Source: Sacculina carcini (Eukaryota > Arthropoda > Thecostraca > Sacculinidae). From it: DNA of 64,000 bases. The position numbers and the translations under genes were made by a program. Under the pieces are notes generated by a model that was not told the DNA's origin, did not search any database, and was given only the letters and a program-made list of their open reading frames with translations. Where the stretch lies: NCBI GenBank assembly GCA_916048095.2, contig OU696593.1, positions 2,910,001-2,974,000 on the forward strand, read 5' to 3'. Positions 24,758 through 38,391 of this stretch are shown in pieces; within the stretch, counting starts at the first letter, position 1, and every line of letters begins with the position of its first letter.

Positions 24758-25929
24758 AGCATTAAAACCCGCCCGTTGTGCGGAGGAATTCATAAAATGG
24801 AATTAATATTCATAATAATTCATATTCATAAGAATATTCCAAATTAAAAAAGAAAATGAAAACTCATCAGTGTCTTACTCAATAGAAAAGTCCAAGTGTT
24901 AATATTTTTATTTTTGTTTTGACATAATATTTTCCCTCAACCCGTCTCATATATAAACCAACTCATTGTGCGGAATAATTCAGAACACAAACACGTAACA
25001 AACAATGAAAATCCTAGCATGTAAACCCGCCCGTCGTGCGAAACAGTTCATACTATTAAATTTGTATTCAATTCATGAGAGAAAAGGAATATGAATTAAA
25101 AAAGAGTTGAGTAAACCCATACAAAAGTCTAAATTTCTATATTTTCATATTTATTTTCACAAAATAGTTTGCCTAAACCGCCTCATATTTATACATGCCC
25201 GTCGTGCTGAATAATTCAGAACTCAGACACGAAACAATGAAAAATGACTACACTTTTTCATCATAATGTTTCCAAAATATTTTAATAACTTAATATCACC
25301 GTCTAGCATTGAAACCCGCCAGTTGTGCGGAGCAATTCATAAGATGAAATTCATATTTAATTCATAAACATATTGCAAATTGAAAAAGAAAACATATATA
25401 CTCATTAAAATCTTACTCAATTGAAAAATCTAAATTCAATTATATTTTTTGACAACATATTTTCCTTCAGCCCGTCTCATATTTAAACCCGCCCGTCGTG
25501 CTGAACAATTTATAAAATAAAATGCATATTCAATCCATAAAATAAAATGCATATTCAATCCATAAAATAAACTGAATACAAATTAAAAAGCAAAACATTT
25601 AACATTTTCCCTCGAACAGCCTCATATTTGAACCCGCCCGTCGTGCGGAACAATTAAGCCCCAACACCAATGGTTCTTTATATATAAACCAACTAATGAC
25701 AACTAACTAACTAATATTCAAATGGTTCTTTATTATATAATAATGGTTTTTTATTTAATGGTTCTATATGGTACAATAATTCAGTAGTTTACTTTGTTCC
25801 CAGTAGCATTTTACCCGCCCGTCGTGCGGAACAATTAAGCCCCTGAACTATACCATTGAACCCGCGCAATTATGTCACCTCATATTCAAGCATACACACA
25901 CAGACAGACAGATAATTTCTTCTTTATGT
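24758..25929 (+). repeat. Module P, copy 3
   Basis: Same as 11891-13062 except for a G to A near 25428. Two 25-bp repeats are present. Confidence 0.9.
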
Positions 25930-26241
25930 TTAAATATACCATTGAACCTGCGCAATTATGTCACCTCATATTCAAGCATACATACACAGACAGACAGATA
26001 ATTTCTTCTTTATGTATATATATGGCATTAATACCCGCCCGTTGTGCGGAGCAATTCATACAATCAAGCAAATCATGAACCATTTGAAAAAATGAACTAA
26101 AAACACTTTTTTTAAACCCACCCGTCGTGCGGAACAATTCATACAATAAAATTCATATCAAATCCATAAAATATAATGAATACAAATTGAAAAGCAAAAA
26201 ATGTAAGCTATAAATATCTTGACCAATAGAAAAGTCCAAAT
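25930..26241 (+). repeat. Module Q, copy 3
   Basis: Same as 13063-13374, fused to the same M fragment. Confidence 0.85.
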
Positions 26242-26865
26242 GCCCGCGTGACATTTTTATTTCATAAAAATGAGCCATAGCTTCGTTTGCGTTTGAAGCC
26301 CCTGGTCATTGAACCAGCGAACCATGAACCAGCGCAATTATGTCACCTCATATTCAAGCATACATACACAGACAGACAGATAATTTCTTCTTTATGTATA
26401 TATATAGCATTAAAACCGCATTAAAACCCGCCCGTTGTGCGGAACAATTCATAAAAATATTGCAAATTAAAAATAAATAAGGCAAACTCATGAAGACCTT
26501 AATTAATTAAAAAGTCTAAATTTCATTATTTTTAATTTTATTTTGACAAAATATTTTCACTCAGCCCGCCTCATATTTAAACCCGCCCGACGTGAGGAAT
26601 AATTCAGAACTCGAACACCATCCGTTCTGGTTCTTGAAGTCAAATCCATTAGTTTTGTATATGAATTCATTCTATACGGTGAAATTGAACGTTTTATTGC
26701 TGCCCGCGGGACATTTTTATTTCATAAAAATGAGCCATCGCTTCGTTTGCGTTTCAAGCCCCTGATCATTGAACCAGCGAACCATGAACCAGCGCAATTA
26801 TGTCACCTCATATTCAAGCATACATACACAGACAGACAGATAATTTCTTCTTTATGTATATATAT
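26242..26865 (+). repeat. M fragment (26242-26405) plus M unit (26406-26865)
   Basis: Repeats 13375-13998; the full unit is the beta-prime subtype. Confidence 0.87.
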
Positions 26866-26875
26866 AGCATTAAAA

Positions 26876-29753
26876 CCCGCCCGTTGTGCGGAGCAATTCA
26901 TACAATAAAATTCATATCAAATCCATAAAATATAATGAATACAAATTGAAAACCAAAAAATGTAACCTATAAATATCTTAACCAATATAAAAGTCTGAAT
27001 TTGAATATTTTTGTTCTTATTTTGACAAATATTATCCCTCAACCCGCCTGATATATAAATCTGCCCGTCGTGTGGTATAATTCAGAACACAAACACGAAA
27101 CAAACAATGAAATATGATGAAATCTTTTCATCAGAATGTTTCCAAACTATATTTATTACTTAACATCATTCCCCAATATCATTTGCTTAAGTACTATTTC
27201 ACTTTTACCGCTATAATATTTGTTGTTAAAATTTATATATTTTCCGCTATCATTAAAACCCAATATAACCTGAGTCAAACCTACCCAACCCAACCCAACC
27301 ATCCAATCTTGACCGCTCTCAGCCTAGTCTGAGGTGATTTAACTTATTAGTTTGTGATCACAAAATATACTGATGCGATCATAATTTGTAATCAGAAGAC
27401 TGAGATTATCTACCCCAGGGGTCCCAAACACGCGGCCCACCAATACTTTTCTCTCAACCCGCCAATATAGTATCGGGACCAAACTTTAAGGTAGCTAAAT
27501 TCACATTTGTTGCATAATGCGATATAATTTTACACCATTATCATATTATCTCATAATTCCCGGTTAATGCTTCCACTAATGCATCATATTCATACAGTTG
27601 TTATTTTTTGGATTACATCGATAATGCAGCCCTTGATATTACAGCCGATATTATATTATGCATTCTATATTCTGCTACGTATTATTCCTAATACATATAT
27701 CATCAGATCGCAAAATATATTTAAAGGTTCACATCATTCTCCAAAATCATTTGCTTAAGAGCTATTCTACTTTTATCGCTAGAATATTTACTGCTAGCAA
27801 AATATCATATACCTCGCTATCATTTAAACCCACTCTTTATAGATACATTTAATTCGCCCGTCGTGCGGAACAGTTCATAAAATATAATTAATATTCAATT
27901 AATAAAAAAATTAGTGCAAATTGAAAAAGAAAAACAAACCCACAGGAAAGTTATAGCTAATCTAAAAGTCTAAATGTGAAATTTATGTTTCAATTTAGAA
28001 AACATGTTTTTCCACAACACTATCAAAACAATGCAACCTTCTGTCATCTCTATAATTCCAGGTTAATGCTTCCGCTAAAACAGCATAAGTTGGCATTACA
28101 TGATATTGCAACCCATATCCTTATGCAACTTATGCTTATGCAACTTGAAATTAAAACAATTAAATTACACAGTTAAATTCAGTAGTTTACTTTGTTCCCA
28201 ATAGCATTTTACCCGCCCGTCGTGCGGAACGTTATTGAGGACAATAAAGCCTTTATATTCAGTAGAGTGTAGCATTAATTAAACTGTACGCAATAAAACC
28301 ACACCATCCATGCTTGGAGATAATATGATGCATTCTTAATTGTGATTGGGCTTCAGTGAAATTTAATCGGTGTATATTCCTGTGTAATCGCAAGTGCGCA
28401 TAATAGCTGTCAAATTGGCAATATGTCCTTTTGACTTTACACCGCCGTAACTTCCTTCAGATACCCTTTGGAAAATTACAAGTTATACCGTATTGTAGAA
28501 AACAAAATTTCTAGCACGATGGTATAATTAATTTTAATGTATGACAAATAGTTCCTGAGAAATGGGTATAAAAATGAATAAATTGTAGTCACCCGGTGTT
28601 CAAGTGTAATTTTGGATGTATTTGAGAATTTTGCCAATTTTACACGTTTTTTGTATCATTTGTGGGTATAAATTATACATTTTCTTGTAGAACACAAAAT
28701 TCTCTACACAGTAGTATATTCCTGTGTAATCGCAAGTGCGCATAATAGCTGTCAAATTGGCAATATGTCCATTTGACTTTACACCGCCGTAACTTCCTTC
28801 AGATACACTTTGGAAAATTAAGAATTATACCGCATTGTAGAAAACAAACTTTCCAGCACAATGGTATAATTTATTTTTATGTGTAACAAATAGTTCTTGA
28901 GAAATAGGTAAAAAATGAATTAATTTTAGTCGCACGGTGTTCAAGTGTAATTTTGGATGTATTTGAGAATTTTTCGAATTTTACACGTTTTTTGTATCAT
29001 TTGTGGGTATAAATTATAGCGTTTCTTGTAGAACACAAAATTTTCTACACAATAGTATAATTTTTATAACTGTAACTCTGCTGGTTTAAGAGGAATAGAT
29101 AGCGGAATATTGACCAAAATATTCGCGTTTTTTAGTGCCTTTTTGACTTTGTCATTTTGACTTCACACCGCCGTAACTTTTTCTTAATACGCTCTGGAAA
29201 ATTAAAATTTATACCGTGCTGTAGAAAACAAAATTCCCAGCATGATGGTAATATTTATTTAGATGTGTGATGTTTAGTTGCTGAGAAATAGAGAAAAAAG
29301 TCCAGAAAATCGGACGCGTCGAGCTTAAATATAATTTTGAATGTAGACTGAAATTTTGTCATTTTTACATATTTTATATTTAATTTTTGGATATTAATTT
29401 TAGCCTATCTTGTAGAACAGAAAATTCTCTACACAGTGGTATAATCTGTTTGGCTGTACCATTTCTGGTTTATGAGGAGTAGATGGCAGAGCATTGACCA
29501 CAATTTTCGCATTTTTCAGGGTTCATTTTGTCTTTTCACCGCTATAACTTTTTTTGATTTCATTTTTGAAATTTAAAATTTAATCTAAAGTGTAGACAAG
29601 AAAATTTCCAACGTGATGGTATAAATTGTTAGCGGGTAGGCTGAGTGGTGGCCGAATAATAGCTGATAGAAAATGGACCAAGGAGGGTCGAACACACACA
29701 CAGACACACACACACACAGACAGACACACAGAGGATCTCTTTTATATATATAG
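26876..29753 (+). repeat. Core unit C6 (B lineage, short form, 2,878 bp)
   Basis: The head through about 27235 matches C3/C4 (including TTTGTTGTT), apart from AAATATGATG for AAAGATGATG near 27112. From about 27485 onward it carries the markers of C8/C11: AAACTTTAAGG, ATGCATTCTATATTC, TCAATTAATAAAAAAATT and AATTAAAACAATTAA. The minisatellite is shorter than in C3. hAT-like end at 27416; the CA tract at about 29692-29731 is interrupted by an early CAGA. Confidence 0.9.
28336..29632 (+). repeat. Internal minisatellite of C6, 1,297-bp class
   Basis: Marker ATTCCTGTGTAATCGCAAG occurs only at 28376 and 28718. One ~342-bp unit and the 63-bp step are missing relative to C3. The two terminal degenerate units have their own changes (for example CGGACGCGTCGAGCTTAAA). 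Confidence 0.88.
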
Positions 29754-29757
29754 ATAT

Positions 29758-30216
29758 AGCATTAAAACCGCATTAAAACCCGCCCGTTGTGCGGAACAAT
29801 TCATAAAAATATTGCAAATTAAAAATAAATAAGGCAAACTCATGAAGACCTTAATTAATTAAAAAGTCTAAATTTCATTATTTTTAATTTTATTTTGACA
29901 AAATATTTTCACTCAGCCCGCCTCATATTTAAACCCGCCCGACGTGAGGAATAATTCAGAACTCGAACACCATCCGTTCTGGTTCTTGAAGTCAAATCCA
30001 TTAGTTTTGTATATGAATTCATTCTATACGGTGAAATTGAACGTTTTATTGCTGCCCGCGGGACATTTTTATTTCATAAAAATGAGCCATCGCTTCGTTT
30101 GCGTTTCAAGCCCCTGATCATTGAACCAGCGAACCATGAACCAGCGCAATTATGTCACCTCATATTCAAGCATACATACACAGACAGACAGATAATTTCT
30201 TCTTTATGTATATACT
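29758..30216 (+). repeat. Module M, beta-prime subtype
   Basis: A single unit following C6, like 17300-17759, ending in TATATACT before the P triplication. Confidence 0.88.
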
Positions 30217-31420
30217 AGCACTAAAACCCGCCCGTTGTGCGGAGGAATTCATAAAATGGAATTAATATTCATAATAATTCATATTCATAAGAATATTCCA
30301 AATTAAAAAAGAAAATGAAAACTCATCAGTGTCTTACTCAATAGAAAAGTCCAAGTGTGAATATTTTTATTTTTATTTTGACATAATATTTTCCCTCAAC
30401 CCGCCTCATATATAAACCAACCCATTGTGCGGAATAATTCAGAACACAAACACGTAACAAACAATGAAAATCCTAGCATGTAAACCCGCCCATCGTGCGA
30501 AACAGTTCATACTATTAAAATTGTATTCAATTCATGAGAGAAAAGGAATATGAATTAATAAAGAGTTGAGTAAACCCATACAAAAGTCTAAATTTCTATA
30601 TTTTCATATTTATTTTCACAAAATAGTTTGCCTAAACCGCCTCATATTTATACATGCCCGTCGTGCTGAATAATTCAGAACTCAGACACGAAACAATGAA
30701 AAATGACTACACTTTTTCATCATAATGTTTCCAAAATATATTAATAACTTAATATCACCGTCTAGCATTGAAACCCGCCAGTTGTGCGGAGCAATTCATA
30801 AGATGAAATTCATATTTAATTCATAAACATATTGCAAATTAAAAAAGAAAACAGATATACTCATTAAAATCTTACTCAATTGAAAGGTCTAAATTCAATT
30901 ATATTTTTTGACAACATATTTTCCTTCAGCCCGTCTCATATTTAAACCCGCCCGTCGTGCTGAACAATTTATAAAATAAAATGCATATTCAATCCATAAA
31001 ATAAAATGCATATTCAATCCATAAAATAAAATGCATATTCAATCCATAAAATAAACTGAATACAAATTAAAAAGCAAAACATTTAACATTTTCCCTCGAA
31101 CAGCCTCATATTTAAACCCGCCCGTCGTGCGGAACAATTAAGCCCCAACACCAATGGTTCTTTATATATAAACCAACTAATGACAACTAACTAACTAATA
31201 TTCAAATGGTTCTTTATTATATAATAATGGTTTTTTATTTAATGGTTCTATATGGTACAATAATTCAGTAGTTTACTTTGTTCCCAGTAGCATTTTACCC
31301 GCCCGTCGTGCGGAACAATTAAGCCCCTGATCTATACCATTGAACCCGCGCAATTATGTCACCTCATATTCAAGCATACACACACAGACAGACAGATAAT
31401 TTCTTCTTTATGTATATACT
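30217..31420 (+). repeat. Module P, copy 4 (first of the triplet)
   Basis: 1,204 bp with head AGCACTAAAACCC, three 25-bp repeats at 30976-31050, and decayed boxes such as CCCGCCCATCGTGCGAAAC. Its tail leads directly into the next P rather than into Q. Confidence 0.92.
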
Positions 31421-32624
31421 AGCACTAAAACCCGCCCGTTGTGCGGAGGAATTCATAAAATGGAATTAATATTCATAATAATTCATATTCATAAGAATAT
31501 TCCAAATTAAAAAAGAAAATGAAAACTCATCAGTGTCTTACTCAATAGAAAAGTCCAAGTGTGAATATTTTTATTTTTATTTTGACATAATATTTTCCCT
31601 CAACCCGCCTCATATATAAACCAACCCATTGTGCGGAATAATTCAGAACACAAACACGTAACAAACAATGAAAATCCTAGCATGTAAACCCGCCCATCGT
31701 GCGAAACAGTTCATACTATTAAAATTGTATTCAATTCATGAGAGAAAAGGAATATGAATTAATAAAGAGTTGAGTAAACCCATACAAAAGTCTAAATTTC
31801 TATATTTTCATATTTATTTTCACAAAATAGTTTGCCTAAACCGCCTCATATTTATACATGCCCGTCGTGCTGAATAATTCAGAACTCAGACACGAAACAA
31901 TGAAAAATGACTACACTTTTTCATCATAATGTTTCCAAAATATATTAATAACTTAATATCACCGTCTAGCATTGAAACCCGCCAGTTGTGCGGAGCAATT
32001 CATAAGATGAAATTCATATTTAATTCATAAACATATTGCAAATTAAAAAAGAAAACAGATATACTCATTAAAATCTTACTCAATTGAAAGGTCTAAATTC
32101 AATTATATTTTTTGACAACATATTTTCCTTCAGCCCGTCTCATATTTAAACCCGCCCGTCGTGCTGAACAATTTATAAAATAAAATGCATATTCAATCCA
32201 TAAAATAAAATGCATATTCAATCCATAAAATAAAATGCATATTCAATCCATAAAATAAACTGAATACAAATTAAAAAGCAAAACATTTAACATTTTCCCT
32301 CGAACAGCCTCATATTTAAACCCGCCCGTCGTGCGGAACAATTAAGCCCCAACACCAATGGTTCTTTATATATAAACCAACTAATGACAACTAACTAACT
32401 AATATTCAAATGGTTCTTTATTATATAATAATGGTTTTTTATTTAATGGTTCTATATGGTACAATAATTCAGTAGTTTACTTTGTTCCCAGTAGCATTTT
32501 ACCCGCCCGTCGTGCGGAACAATTAAGCCCCTGATCTATACCATTGAACCCGCGCAATTATGTCACCTCATATTCAAGCATACACACACAGACAGACAGA
32601 TAATTTCTTCTTTATGTATATACT
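31421..32624 (+). repeat. Module P, copy 5 (second of the triplet)
   Basis: Appears identical to the preceding unit; 25-bp repeats at 32180-32254. Confidence 0.92.
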
Positions 32625-33828
32625 AGCACTAAAACCCGCCCGTTGTGCGGAGGAATTCATAAAATGGAATTAATATTCATAATAATTCATATTCATAAGA
32701 ATATTCCAAATTAAAAAAGAAAATGAAAACTCATCAGTGTCTTACTCAATAGAAAAGTCCAAGTGTGAATATTTTTATTTTTATTTTGACATAATATTTT
32801 CCCTCAACCCGCCTCATATATAAACCAACCCATTGTGCGGAATAATTCAGAACACAAACACGTAACAAACAATGAAAATCCTAGCATGTAAACCCGCCCA
32901 TCGTGCGAAACAGTTCATACTATTAAAATTGTATTCAATTCATGAGAGAAAAGGAATATGAATTAATAAAGAGTTGAGTAAACCCATACAAAAGTCTAAA
33001 TTTCTATATTTTCATATTTATTTTCACAAAATAGTTTGCCTAAACCGCCTCATATTTATACATGCCCGTCGTGCTGAATAATTCAGAACTCAGACACGAA
33101 ACAATGAAAAATGACTACACTTTTTCATCATAATGTTTCCAAAATATATTAATAACTTAATATCACCGTCTAGCATTGAAACCCGCCAGTTGTGCGGAGC
33201 AATTCATAAGATGAAATTCATATTTAATTCATAAACATATTGCAAATTAAAAAAGAAAACAGATATACTCATTAAAATCTTACTCAATTGAAAGGTCTAA
33301 ATTCAATTATATTTTTTGACAACATATTTTCCTTCAGCCCGTCTCATATTTAAACCCGCCCGTCGTGCTGAACAATTTATAAAATAAAATGCATATTCAA
33401 TCCATAAAATAAAATGCATATTCAATCCATAAAATAAAATGCATATTCAATCCATAAAATAAACTGAATACAAATTAAAAAGCAAAACATTTAACATTTT
33501 CCCTCGAACAGCCTCATATTTAAACCCGCCCGTCGTGCGGAACAATTAAGCCCCAACACCAATGGTTCTTTATATATAAACCAACTAATGACAACTAACT
33601 AACTAATATTCAAATGGTTCTTTATTATATAATAATGGTTTTTTATTTAATGGTTCTATATGGTACAATAATTCAGTAGTTTACTTTGTTCCCAGTAGCA
33701 TTTTACCCGCCCGTCGTGCGGAACAATTAAGCCCCTGATCTATACCATTGAACCCGCGCAATTATGTCACCTCATATTCAAGCATACACACACAGACAGA
33801 CAGATAATTTCTTCTTTATGTATATATA
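32625..33828 (+). repeat. Module P, copy 6 (third of the triplet)
   Basis: Appears identical to the two preceding units; 25-bp repeats at 33384-33458. The last few bases pass into the TA seam before Q. Confidence 0.92.
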
Positions 33829-34137
33829 TACCATTGAACCTGCGCAATTATGTCACCTCATATTCAAGCATACATACACAGACAGACAGATAATTTCTTC
33901 TTTATGTATATATATATGGCATTAATACCCGCCCGTTGTGCGGAGCAATTCATACAATCAAGCAAATCATGAACCATTTGAAAAAAATGAACTAAAAACA
34001 CTTTTTTTTAAACCCACCCGTCGTGCGGAACAATTCATACAATAAAATTCATATCAAATCCATAAAATATAATGAATACAAATTGAAAAGAAAAAAATGT
34101 AAGCTATAAATATCTTGACCAATAGAAAAGTCTAAAT
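33829..34137 (+). repeat. Module Q, copy 4
   Basis: The same structure as the other Q modules, with small differences: one extra A in GAAAAAAATGAAC, an extra T in the following T-run, and GTCTAAATGCCC at the fusion instead of GTCCAAATGCCC. Confidence 0.85.
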
Positions 34138-34761
34138 GCCCGCGGGACATTTTTATTTCATAAAAATGAGCCATTGCTTCGTTTGCGTTTGAAGCCCCTG
34201 GTCATTGAACCAGCGAACCATGAACCAGCGCAATTATGTCACCTCATATTCAAGCATACATACACAGACAGACAGATAATTTCTTCTTTATGTATATATA
34301 TAGCATTAAAACCGCATTAAAACCCGCCCGTTGTGCGGAACAATTCATAAAAATATTGCAAATTAAAAATAAATAAGGCAAACTCATGAAGACCTTAATC
34401 AATTAAAAAGTCTAAATTTCATTATTTTTAATTTTATTTTGACAAAATATTTTCACTCAACCCGCCTCATATTTAAACCCGCCCGACGTGAGGAAAAATT
34501 CAGAACTCGAACACCATCCGTTCTGGTTCTTGAAGTCAAATCCATTAGTTTTGTATATGAATTCATTCTATACGGTGAAATTGAACGTTTTATTGCTGCC
34601 CGCGGGACATTTTTATTTCATAAAAATGAGCCATCGCTTCGTTTGCGTTTGAAGTCCCTGATAATTGAACCAGCGAACCATGAGCCAGCGCAATTATGTC
34701 ACCTCATATTCAAGCATACATACACAGACAGACAGATAATTTCTTCTTTATGTATATATAT
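34138..34761 (+). repeat. M fragment (34138-34301) plus M unit (34302-34761)
   Basis: The fragment has the unaltered CCCGCGGGACATTTT rather than the CCCGCGTGAC of the left half of the window. The full unit is beta type, with GAAGTCCCTG in place of GAAGCCCCTG. Confidence 0.87.
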
Positions 34762-35164
34762 AGCATTAAAACCCGCCAGTTGTGCGGAGCAATTCATAAC
34801 ATGAAATTCATATTCAATTCATAAAAAATATGGAAAAATAAAAATGAAATAGGGTACACTCATAAAAATATTAATCAATTGAAAATTATAAGTTTAATTA
34901 TTTTTATTTCGACACAATATTTCCCCTCAGTCCGCCTGAGTCATTTTTAAACCCGCCCGTCGTGCTGAATAATTCAGAACTCGAACACGATCCGTTCTGC
35001 ATCTTGAAGTCAAATCCATTGGTTTTGTGTATGGATTAATTCTACAGGGTAAATTGAACGTTCTATTGTCTATAGTTGCTGCCCGCGGAACATTTTTATT
35101 TAAAAAAAAAAACCTTTTTTTAAATGAACCATTTGAAAAAATGATCTAAAAACACTTTTTTAAA
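34762..35164 (+). repeat. Module N, leading into core C7
   Basis: The head box is altered to CCCGCCAGTTGTGCGGAGC, and the A-run near 35102 is longer than in the left-hand N copies. Confidence 0.87.
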
Positions 35165-38100
35165 CCCACCCGTCGTGCGGAACAATTCATACAATAAAAT
35201 TCATATCAAATCCATAAAATATAATGAATACAAATTGAAAAGCAAAAAATGTAACCTATAAATATCTTAACCAATAGAAAAGTCTAAATGTGAATATTTT
35301 TGTTCTTATTTTGACAAATATTATCCCTCAACCCGCCTGATATATAAATCTGCCCGTCGTGTGGTATAATTCAGAACACAAACACGAAAAAAACAATGAA
35401 AGATGATGAAATCTTTTCATCAGACTGTTTCCAAACTATATTTATTACTTAACATCATTCCCCAATATCATTTGCTTAAGTACTATTTCACTTTTACCGC
35501 TATAATATTTATTGTTAAAATTTATATATTTTCCGCTATCATTAAAACCCAATATAACCTGAGTCAAACCTACCCAACCCAACCCAACCATTCAATCTTG
35601 ACCGCTCTCAGCCTAGTCTGAGGTGATTTAACTTATTAGTTTGTGATCACAAAATATACTGATGCGATCATAATTTGTAATCAGAAGACTGAGATTATCT
35701 ACCCCAGGGGTCCCAAACACGCGGCCCACCAATACTTTTCTCTCAACCCGCCAATATAGTATCGGGACCAAACTGTAAGGTAGCTAAATTCACATTTGTT
35801 GCATAATGCGATATAATTTTACACCATTATCATATTATCTCATAATTCCCGGTTAATGCTTCCACTAATGCATCATATTCATACAGTTGTTATTTTTTGG
35901 ATTACATCGATAATGCAGCCCTTGATATTACAGCCGATATTATATTATGCAATCTATATTCTGCTACGTATTATTCCTAATACATATATCATCAGATCGC
36001 AAAATATATTTAAAGGTTCACATCATTCTCCAAAATCATTTGCTTAAGAGCTATTCTACTTTTATCGCTAGAATATTTACTGCTAGCAAAATATCATATA
36101 CCTCGCTATCATTTAAACCCACTCTTTATAGATACATTTAATTCGCCCGTCGTGCGGAACAGTTCATAAAATATAATTAATATTCAATTCATAAAAAAAT
36201 TAGTGCAAATTGAAAAAGAAAAACAAACCCACAGGAAAGTTATAGCTAATCTAAAAGTCTAAATGTGAAATTTATGTTTCAATTTAGAAAACATGTTTTT
36301 CCACAACACTATCAAAACAATGCAACCTTCTGTCATCTCTATAATTCCAGGTTAATGCTTCCGCTAAAACAGCATAATTTGGCATTACATGATATTGCAA
36401 CCCATATCCTTATGCAACTTGAAATTAAACCAATTAAATTACACAGTTAAATTCAGTAGTTTACTTTGTTCCCAATAGCATTTTACCCGCCCGTCGTGCG
36501 GAACGTTATTGAGGACAATAAAGCCTTTATATTCAGTAGAGTGTAGCATTAATTAAACTGTACGCAATAAAACCACACCATCCATGCTTGGAGATAATAT
36601 GATGCATTCTTAATTGTGATTGGGCTTCAGTGAAATTTAATCGGTGTATATTCCTGTGTAATCGCAAGTGCGCATAATAGCTGTCAAATTGGCAATATGT
36701 CCTTTTGACTTTACACCGCCGTAACTTCCTTCAGATACCCTTTGGAAAATTACAAATTATACCGTATTGTAGAAGAAAAGATTTCTAGAGCGATGGTATA
36801 ATTTATTTTTATGTGTAACAAATAGTTACTGAGAAATAGTAGAAAAATGAATTAATTTTAATCGCCCGGTGTTCAAGTGTAATTTTGGATGTATTTGAGA
36901 ATTTTGCCAATTTTACACGTTTTTTGTATCATTTGTGGGTATAAATTATAGCTTTTCTTGTAGAACACAAAATTCTCTACACAGTAGTATATTCCTGTGT
37001 AATCGCAAGTGCGCATAATAGCTGTCAAATTGGCAATATGTCCTTTTGACTTTACACCGGCGTAACTTCCTTCAGATACACTTTGGAAAATTAATAATTA
37101 TACCGTACTGTAGGAAACAAAATTTCTAGCACGATGGTATAATTAATTTTAATGTATGACAAATAGTTCCTGAGAAATGGGTATAAAAATGAATAAATTG
37201 TAGTCACCCGGTGTTCAAGTGTAATTTTGGATGTATTTGAGAATTTTGCCAATTGTACACGTTGTTTGTATCATTTGTGGGTATAAATTACACCTTTTCT
37301 TGTAGAACACAAAATTCTCTACACAGTAGTATATTCCTGTGTAATCGCAAGTGCGCATAATAGCTGTCAAATTGGCAATATGTCCTTTTGACTTTACACC
37401 GCCGTAACTTCCTTCAGATACACTTTGGAAAATTAAGAATTATACCGCATTTAAAAAAATACAATTTCCAGCACGATGATATAATTTATTTTAATGTGTG
37501 ACAAATAGTTCCTGAGAAATAGGTAGAAAAATGAATTAATTTAGGCGCCCGGTGATCAAGTGTAATTTTGGATGTATTTGACAATTTTGCCAATTTTACA
37601 CATTTTTTGTATCATTTGTGGGTATAAATTATAACTTTTCTTGTAGAACACAAAATTATCTACACAATAGTATAATTTTTATAGCTGTACCATTGCTGGT
37701 TTATGAGGAATAGATAGGGGAATATTTACCAAAACATTCACGGTTTCCAGTGCTAATTTTGCATTTTTGACTTTGTCATTTTGACTTCACACCGCCGTAA
37801 CTTTTTTTTAATACACTTTGGAAAATTAAAAATTATACCGTGTTGTAGCAAACAAAATTCCCAGCATGATGGTATTATTTATTTAGTTGTGTGATAATTA
37901 GTTTTTGATACATAGAGAAAAAAGTATAGAAAATCGGACGCGTGGAGTATAAATATAATTTTGAATATAGATTGAAATTTTGTCATGTTTACATCTTTTA
38001 TGTTCTATTTTTGGATATGAATTATAACCTATCTTGTAGAACAGAAAATTTTCTACACAGTGGTATAATCTGTTTGGCTGTACCATTTCTGGTTTATGAG

Positions 38101-38377
38101 GAGTAGATGGCAGAGCATTGACCACAATTTTCGCATTTTTCAGGGTTCATTTTGTCTTTTCACCGCTATAACTTTTTTTGATTTCATTTTTGAAATTTAA
38201 AATTTAATCTAAAGTGTAGAAAAGAAAATTTCCAACGTGATGGTATAAATTGTTAGCGGGTAGGCTGAGTGGTGGCCGAATAATAGCTGATAGAAAATGG
38301 ACCAAGGAGGGTCGAACACACACACAGACACACACACACACACACAGACACACAGAGGATCTCTTTTATATATATAG
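35165..38377 (+). repeat. Core unit C7 (A lineage, 3,213 bp)
   Basis: Its A-lineage 5' half matches C1 closely. It has lost 15 bp of the duplicated ATGCAACTT stretch near 36412 and lacks the 63-bp minisatellite step. hAT-like end at 35705; CA/CAGA tract at about 38316-38355, interrupted. Confidence 0.92.
36610..38256 (+). repeat. Internal minisatellite of C7, 1,647-bp class
   Basis: Exactly 63 bp shorter than the 1,710-bp class because TAAATTGTGATTGGACTTC and its flank are absent near 37005. The other units are retained. Confidence 0.88.
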
Positions 38378-38391
38378 ATATAGCATTAAAA
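38378..38391. repeat. Direct core-to-core seam C7/C8
   Basis: Only 14 bases, ATATAGCATTAAAA, separate the C7 tail from the C8 head box. No M, N, P or Q module intervenes. The same arrangement recurs at 49743-49756. Confidence 0.9.

Larger units (their letters stand above)
21065..28485. repeat. Dispersed copy of 8195-15618 (offset ~12,867 bp)
   Basis: N, C5, P, Q, M-fragment, M and the first ~1.6 kb of C6 reproduce N, C2, P, Q, M-fragment, M and the first part of C3. Differences include one fewer A near 22490, G to A near 22298, A to G near 24154, and several changes in C6 after 27.4 kb. Clear divergence begins in the C6 minisatellite near 28480. The 3.76 kb duplication lies between the two copies, so this block was duplicated before or together with it. 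Confidence 0.88.
30217..33828. repeat. Perfect-looking triplication of module P (1,204 bp each)
   Basis: Three consecutive copies start at 30217, 31421 and 32625, each beginning AGCACTAAAACCCGCCCG and ending in the CAGACAGACAGATAATTTC tail. I saw no substitutions among them. They differ from P elsewhere in the window: AGCACT instead of AGCATT, three rather than two copies of an internal 25-bp repeat, and several point changes. Confidence 0.93.
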
